The notes under the pieces: model-generated
Database searches by the model: none
The model's input: only the letters and a program-made list of their open reading frames with translations
What the model was told of the DNA's origin: nothing
Source: Methanosarcinaceae archaeon
GTDB taxonomy: Archaea; Halobacteriota; Methanosarcinia; Methanosarcinales; Methanosarcinaceae
Reading direction: 5' to 3'
Assembly: GCA_030609665.1 (NCBI GenBank)
Contig: JAUWBW010000083.1
Span: forward strand, 1 to 7,783
Length of the DNA: 7,783 nt
Made by a program: the position numbers and the translations under genes
In this document: piece after piece, positions 5,201 to 7,783 of the stretch
Layout: each line of letters starts with the position of its first letter
Numbering within the stretch: position 1 is the first letter of the stretch

Positions 5201-6231
5201 TGACTGGAAAAGATATGAGCCGTACAAGTAATTCTACTCCGATTTTGTATGACCAGATTCGGCAGGTTTTGTTCGATGCACAAAGGAGTGTCTCGCATGC
5301 AGTAAATACTGCTATGGTATATGCATATTTTGAAGTGGGGCGTTTGATTGTTGAGGATGAACAGCATGGCAAGGTTCGTGCCGGATACGGAGAAGAAACG
5401 TTGACGGCTTTATCCGAAAAGCTAATAACAGAGTTCGGCAGAGGTTTTTCAGTTCGCAATCTTAGGAACATGAGGACTTTTTATATGTCCTTTAAAAATC
5501 GGCAGACACTGTCTGCCAAATTAAGTTGGTCACATTATACTCTGCTTATGCGTCTGGAAAATGAATCGGCTCGTGAGTTTTACTTAAAAGAAGCTGAAGT
5601 TGAAAACTGGTCTGTGCGAGAACTTGATAGACAGATAAACTCCTTGCTTTTCGAGCGTCTGGCACTGAGCAAGGATAAGATGCAAGTGAAGGCTCTAGGT
5701 GAACAGGGGCAAATCCTTGAGTCCCCCCATGATCTGATAAAAGATCCGTATGTTCTGGAATTTCTAGGATTGCAGGAGCAGGCAGCTTATACCGAGAAAG
5801 AGCTTGAGACTGCACTTATTGATAATCTGCAAAGTTTTTTGTTAGAGCTTGGAAAAGGTTTTACTTTTGTTGCCCGTCAAAAACGTATGACACTGGATGC
5901 GGAGCATTTCTATGTGGATCTTGTCTTTTACAACCGCCTGATCCGTAGTTTTGTGTTGATTGATCTGAAAATCGGGAAGCTTAAGCATCAGGATTTGGGT
6001 CAGATGCAGATGTATGTGAATTATTTTGATCGGGAAGTTCGGACGAAGGATGAAGAACGAACGATTGGCATTATTCTCTGCCACGATAAAAAAGAGACCA
6101 TAGCCCGTTACACCCTCCCGGAGAACAATACACAGATATTCGCTTCGAAATATAAATTGTACCTGCCCACCGAAGACGAGCTTATCAGAGAGGTTGACGA
6201 GGTAGCAAAGAAGCTGGAGGGGGTGGAGTAA
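5200..6231 (+). CDS. DUF1016 / YhcG-like PD-(D/E)XK nuclease-domain protein, second copy
   Basis: A 343-residue paralogue of the preceding gene (344 if it starts at ATG 5197). Both share the same plan but are clearly diverged. In numbering from 5197, the N-terminal domain has YFEVGRLIVE (44-53), FSVRNLRNMRTFY (84-96) and LSWSHYTLLMRL (109-120). The nuclease-like part has FYVDLVFYNR with Asp241, LIDLKIG with Asp256 and Lys258, and GQMQMY with Gln271. The acidic residue of the (D/E)XK element is Asp here and Glu in the first copy. TIGIILC (289-295) matches SIGIILC in the first copy. The two proteins may form a heteromer or may have split functions; tandem duplication followed by divergence, or separate acquisition, would both fit. 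The start overlaps the previous stop by one base (TGATG). The function within the restriction-modification operon is not known to me. Confidence 0.88.
   Translation: MTGKDMSRTSNSTPILYDQIRQVLFDAQRSVSHAVNTAMVYAYFEVGRLIVEDEQHGKVRAGYGEETLTALSEKLITEFGRGFSVRNLRNMRTFYMSFKNRQTLSAKLSWSHYTLLMRLENESAREFYLKEAEVENWSVRELDRQINSLLFERLALSKDKMQVKALGEQGQILESPHDLIKDPYVLEFLGLQEQAAYTEKELETALIDNLQSFLLELGKGFTFVARQKRMTLDAEHFYVDLVFYNRLIRSFVLIDLKIGKLKHQDLGQMQMYVNYFDREVRTKDEERTIGIILCHDKKETIARYTLPENNTQIFASKYKLYLPTEDELIREVDEVAKKLEGVE
5501..5517. repeat. Perfect 8-bp inverted repeat inside the second DUF1016 gene
   Basis: GGCAGACA (5501-5508) and TGTCTGCC (5510-5517) are exact reverse complements with a 1-base spacer. The repeat encodes residues around RQTLSA (102-107), a few codons before WSHY, the homologue of the WTHN motif next to the inverted repeat in the first copy. 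Confidence 0.75.
6217..6227 (+). promoter_or_regulatory. Shine-Dalgarno of hsdS within the end of the second DUF1016 gene
   Basis: GAGGGGGTGGA is identical over 11 bases to the site at 5186-5196. Its GGGGGTG core ends 5 bases before the hsdS ATG at 6231. It also encodes the shared C-terminal LEGVE residues of both DUF1016 proteins. Confidence 0.55.
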
Positions 6232-7469
6232 TGGTTGACCTAATGCCTTTATCTGATTTTGTCGAAATTAACCCAAAAGTGAATCTCAAAAAAGGAGTTG
6301 AATATCCATTTGTTGAGATGGGATTTGTTACTCCAGGGCGCCGATATGTTTCAACTGACAGCAAACGAATCTATAAAAGCGGTGGGGCAAAATTTCAAAC
6401 AGGTGATATTCTGTTTGCTCGAATTACACCATGTCTCGAAAATGGCAAAATTGTCCAATTCGCTGGAGCCAATACCGATATAGGATTTGGATCCACTGAA
6501 TTTTTCGTATTTCGTCATAAAGAGGGCATTTCCGATCCCGGATATGTTTTCTACCTTGCATCTTCCGATATTCTCCGAAAACCAGCAGAGAAGAGTATGT
6601 TTGGTGCTTCAGGAAGACAGCGCGCTGACCTTGCATCAATAAAGGACTTGGATATCCCAGCACCTCCTCTCCCTACTCAACACAAAATCGCCTCCATCCT
6701 CTCAGCCTACGATAACCTCATCGAAAACAACACGCGGCGCATCCAGATTCTCGAAGAGATGGCGCAGTCACTCTACCGCGAGTGGCTTGTTGAGTTCAGG
6801 TTTCCGGGGTATGAGAAGGTGAAGATGGTGGAGTCGGAATTGGGGATGATGCCGGAGAGGTGGGAAGTGAAGAAACTTGGAGAACTGTATCGTACAAGTT
6901 CTGGTGGAACTCCTAGCAGAAAAATTGCGGAATATTATGGTGGCACAATTAATTGGGCAAAAACAAAAGAATTGAATGACAATTTTCTTTTTAAGACGGA
7001 AGAAAAAATAACGGATATTGGCTTACAAAAGTCATCAGCTAAAATATTCCCCGAAAATACGGTAATCATGGCTATGTATGGGGCTACTATTGGAAAACTT
7101 GCGATTTTAGCTCAGCCAGCATCTACTAACCAAGCATGTTGTGCAATAATAAAAATTAATGACTTATTTCAACATCATTATATATTTTCATTTTTATTAG
7201 TAAATAGGGAGAAAATTTTTAGTTTAGGTGCGGGAGCTGCGCAGCAAAACATAAGCCAAACAGTTATTCAAAAAATGAAGATATTAAAACCATCTAATAC
7301 AATAATGAAAATGTTCAATGAATTTGTTGCTCCCAATTTTGAACATATTAAATCATTACAACTGAAAAATCGCAACCTCCGTCGCAACCGCGACCTACTC
7401 CTACCAAAACTCATCTCAGGCGAAGTGGACGTATCCAGCCTCGACATAACCACAGGAGAATTAACATAA
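6231..7469 (+). CDS. hsdS: Type I restriction-modification specificity subunit S
   Basis: HsdS reads the bipartite DNA target and holds two HsdM subunits. The 412 residues show the standard two-repeat plan: target-recognition domain 1 at about 5-145; a conserved helical spacer at about 147-190 (LPTQHKIASILSAYDNLI, then RRIQILEEMAQSLYREWL); target-recognition domain 2 at about 212-355 (WEVKKLGEL, then SSGGTPSR near 223-230 and GATIGKLAI); and the second conserved helix at about 358-396 (LKNRNLRRNRDLLLPKLI, SGEVD). Both recognition domains are complete and no break is seen, so a functional subunit is likely. Base composition changes abruptly at domain edges: domain 2 is about 31% GC against 53-60% in the conserved segments, pointing to domain replacement by recombination. 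It overlaps the previous stop by one base and the next start by one base (TAATG). The target sequence cannot be predicted from this alone. Confidence 0.95.
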   Translation: MVDLMPLSDFVEINPKVNLKKGVEYPFVEMGFVTPGRRYVSTDSKRIYKSGGAKFQTGDILFARITPCLENGKIVQFAGANTDIGFGSTEFFVFRHKEGISDPGYVFYLASSDILRKPAEKSMFGASGRQRADLASIKDLDIPAPPLPTQHKIASILSAYDNLIENNTRRIQILEEMAQSLYREWLVEFRFPGYEKVKMVESELGMMPERWEVKKLGELYRTSSGGTPSRKIAEYYGGTINWAKTKELNDNFLFKTEEKITDIGLQKSSAKIFPENTVIMAMYGATIGKLAILAQPASTNQACCAIIKINDLFQHHYIFSFLLVNREKIFSLGAGAAQQNISQTVIQKMKILKPSNTIMKMFNEFVAPNFEHIKSLQLKNRNLRRNRDLLLPKLISGEVDVSSLDITTGELT

Positions 7470-7783
7470 TGACCCACTGGCAGCCCACCTATACCATAAC
7501 TTCAACCATCGCCAGCGCATTGATGGAAATAGAAGCAGCGCGGGCTGTGGTGGAACATATACCATTGTCGCTGGCGGCTCAGGCGGAGTTGCGTTATCGT
7601 GCCCGCATTCGGTCTACACATTATTCTACCCGCATTGAGGGCAATCGGCTGACATTGGCAGAGGCTGAGCAGGTTATTGAAGGGAAGCCATTCACATTCC
7701 ACGGGCGGGAGCGGGATGTGGGTGAGGTTCAGAACTACTGGAATGCTCTTTTGCGTGTGGAAGAGTGGGCTGAGAAAAAGAAG
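7469..7783 (+). CDS. Fic-family protein, N-terminal part (cut by window end)
   Basis: The reading frame starts at the ATG overlapping the hsdS stop (TAATG), with AGGAG at 7454-7458 ten bases upstream, and stays open for 105 codons to the window end. Residues 50-62 include Ser52-xxx-Glu56-Gly57-Asn58, which matches the (S/T)xxxE(G/N) inhibitory helix of Fic proteins. Its place before the catalytic domain marks a class II enzyme that blocks its own ATP site. GEVQNYWNAL (85-94) is also typical of the Fic N-terminal domain. Fic proteins usually transfer AMP or another nucleotide phosphate moiety to target proteins. The catalytic HxFx(D/E)GNGR motif would lie beyond the window, so activity cannot be judged. 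It is the fifth gene of the coupled hsd operon; its target is unknown. Confidence 0.82.
   Translation, partial: MTHWQPTYTITSTIASALMEIEAARAVVEHIPLSLAAQAELRYRARIRSTHYSTRIEGNRLTLAEAEQVIEGKPFTFHGRERDVGEVQNYWNALLRVEEWAEKKK

Noticed and set aside
6298..6663. Short open frames on both strands within hsdS
   Set aside because: They overlap target-recognition domain 1 in other frames and show no independent start signal or recognisable family.
7236..7245. 10-bp palindrome GCTGCGCAGC in hsdS
   Set aside because: Short, within coding sequence, and expected by chance at this length; nothing in its position suggests a role.
7502..7702. 66-codon open frame on the - strand over the Fic gene
   Set aside because: It is antisense to the Fic N-terminal domain with its inhibitory motif and has no support of its own.
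2443..7783. Second attachment-site copy of the tRNA 3' end, integrase, insertion sequence or CRISPR array
   Set aside because: No repeat of the tRNA 3' end was seen. Every gene in this stretch is assigned, and none is an integrase or transposase. No regularly spaced repeats are present.

Overview
The window looks archaeal, most likely from a methylotrophic methanogen of the Methanosarcinaceae. This rests on family recognition, not on a search. The clues are the LysA sequence, a long SlyD-like FKBP prolyl isomerase with an extra C-terminal part and an acidic tail, AT-rich TATA-type promoter elements, GAGGT/GAGGTG ribosome binding sites, and a tRNA gene without an encoded CCA followed by a T-rich tract. 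All supported genes lie on the + strand.

Left part (1-2456), housekeeping: lysA (meso-diaminopimelate decarboxylase, last step of lysine synthesis), an FKBP-type peptidyl-prolyl isomerase whose stop codon sits in the loop of a perfect hairpin, and a tRNA-Ser(UGA) with a long variable arm.

Right part (2457-7783), a defence-type operon starting just behind the tRNA gene: a promoter region with a 12-bp perfect palindrome and a TATA box, then hsdM (type I N6-adenine methyltransferase), two different DUF1016/YhcG-like PD-(D/E)XK nuclease-family genes, hsdS (specificity subunit) and the first 105 codons of a Fic-family gene cut by the window end. The four junctions overlap by 1-4 bases, so the block reads as one translationally coupled transcript. 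No hsdR is visible. HsdM and HsdS would form the modification enzyme; the two DUF1016 proteins and the Fic protein are accessory or alternative effectors.

Points worth attention: hsdM has no ATG/GTG/TTG at its natural N-terminus and appears to start at ATA behind a well-placed Shine-Dalgarno. Both DUF1016 genes carry a perfect inverted repeat with a 1-base spacer at the same homologous position. hsdS is a sharp base-composition mosaic, with its second target-recognition domain near 31% GC between conserved segments of about 53-60%. The tRNA gene is a plausible island boundary.
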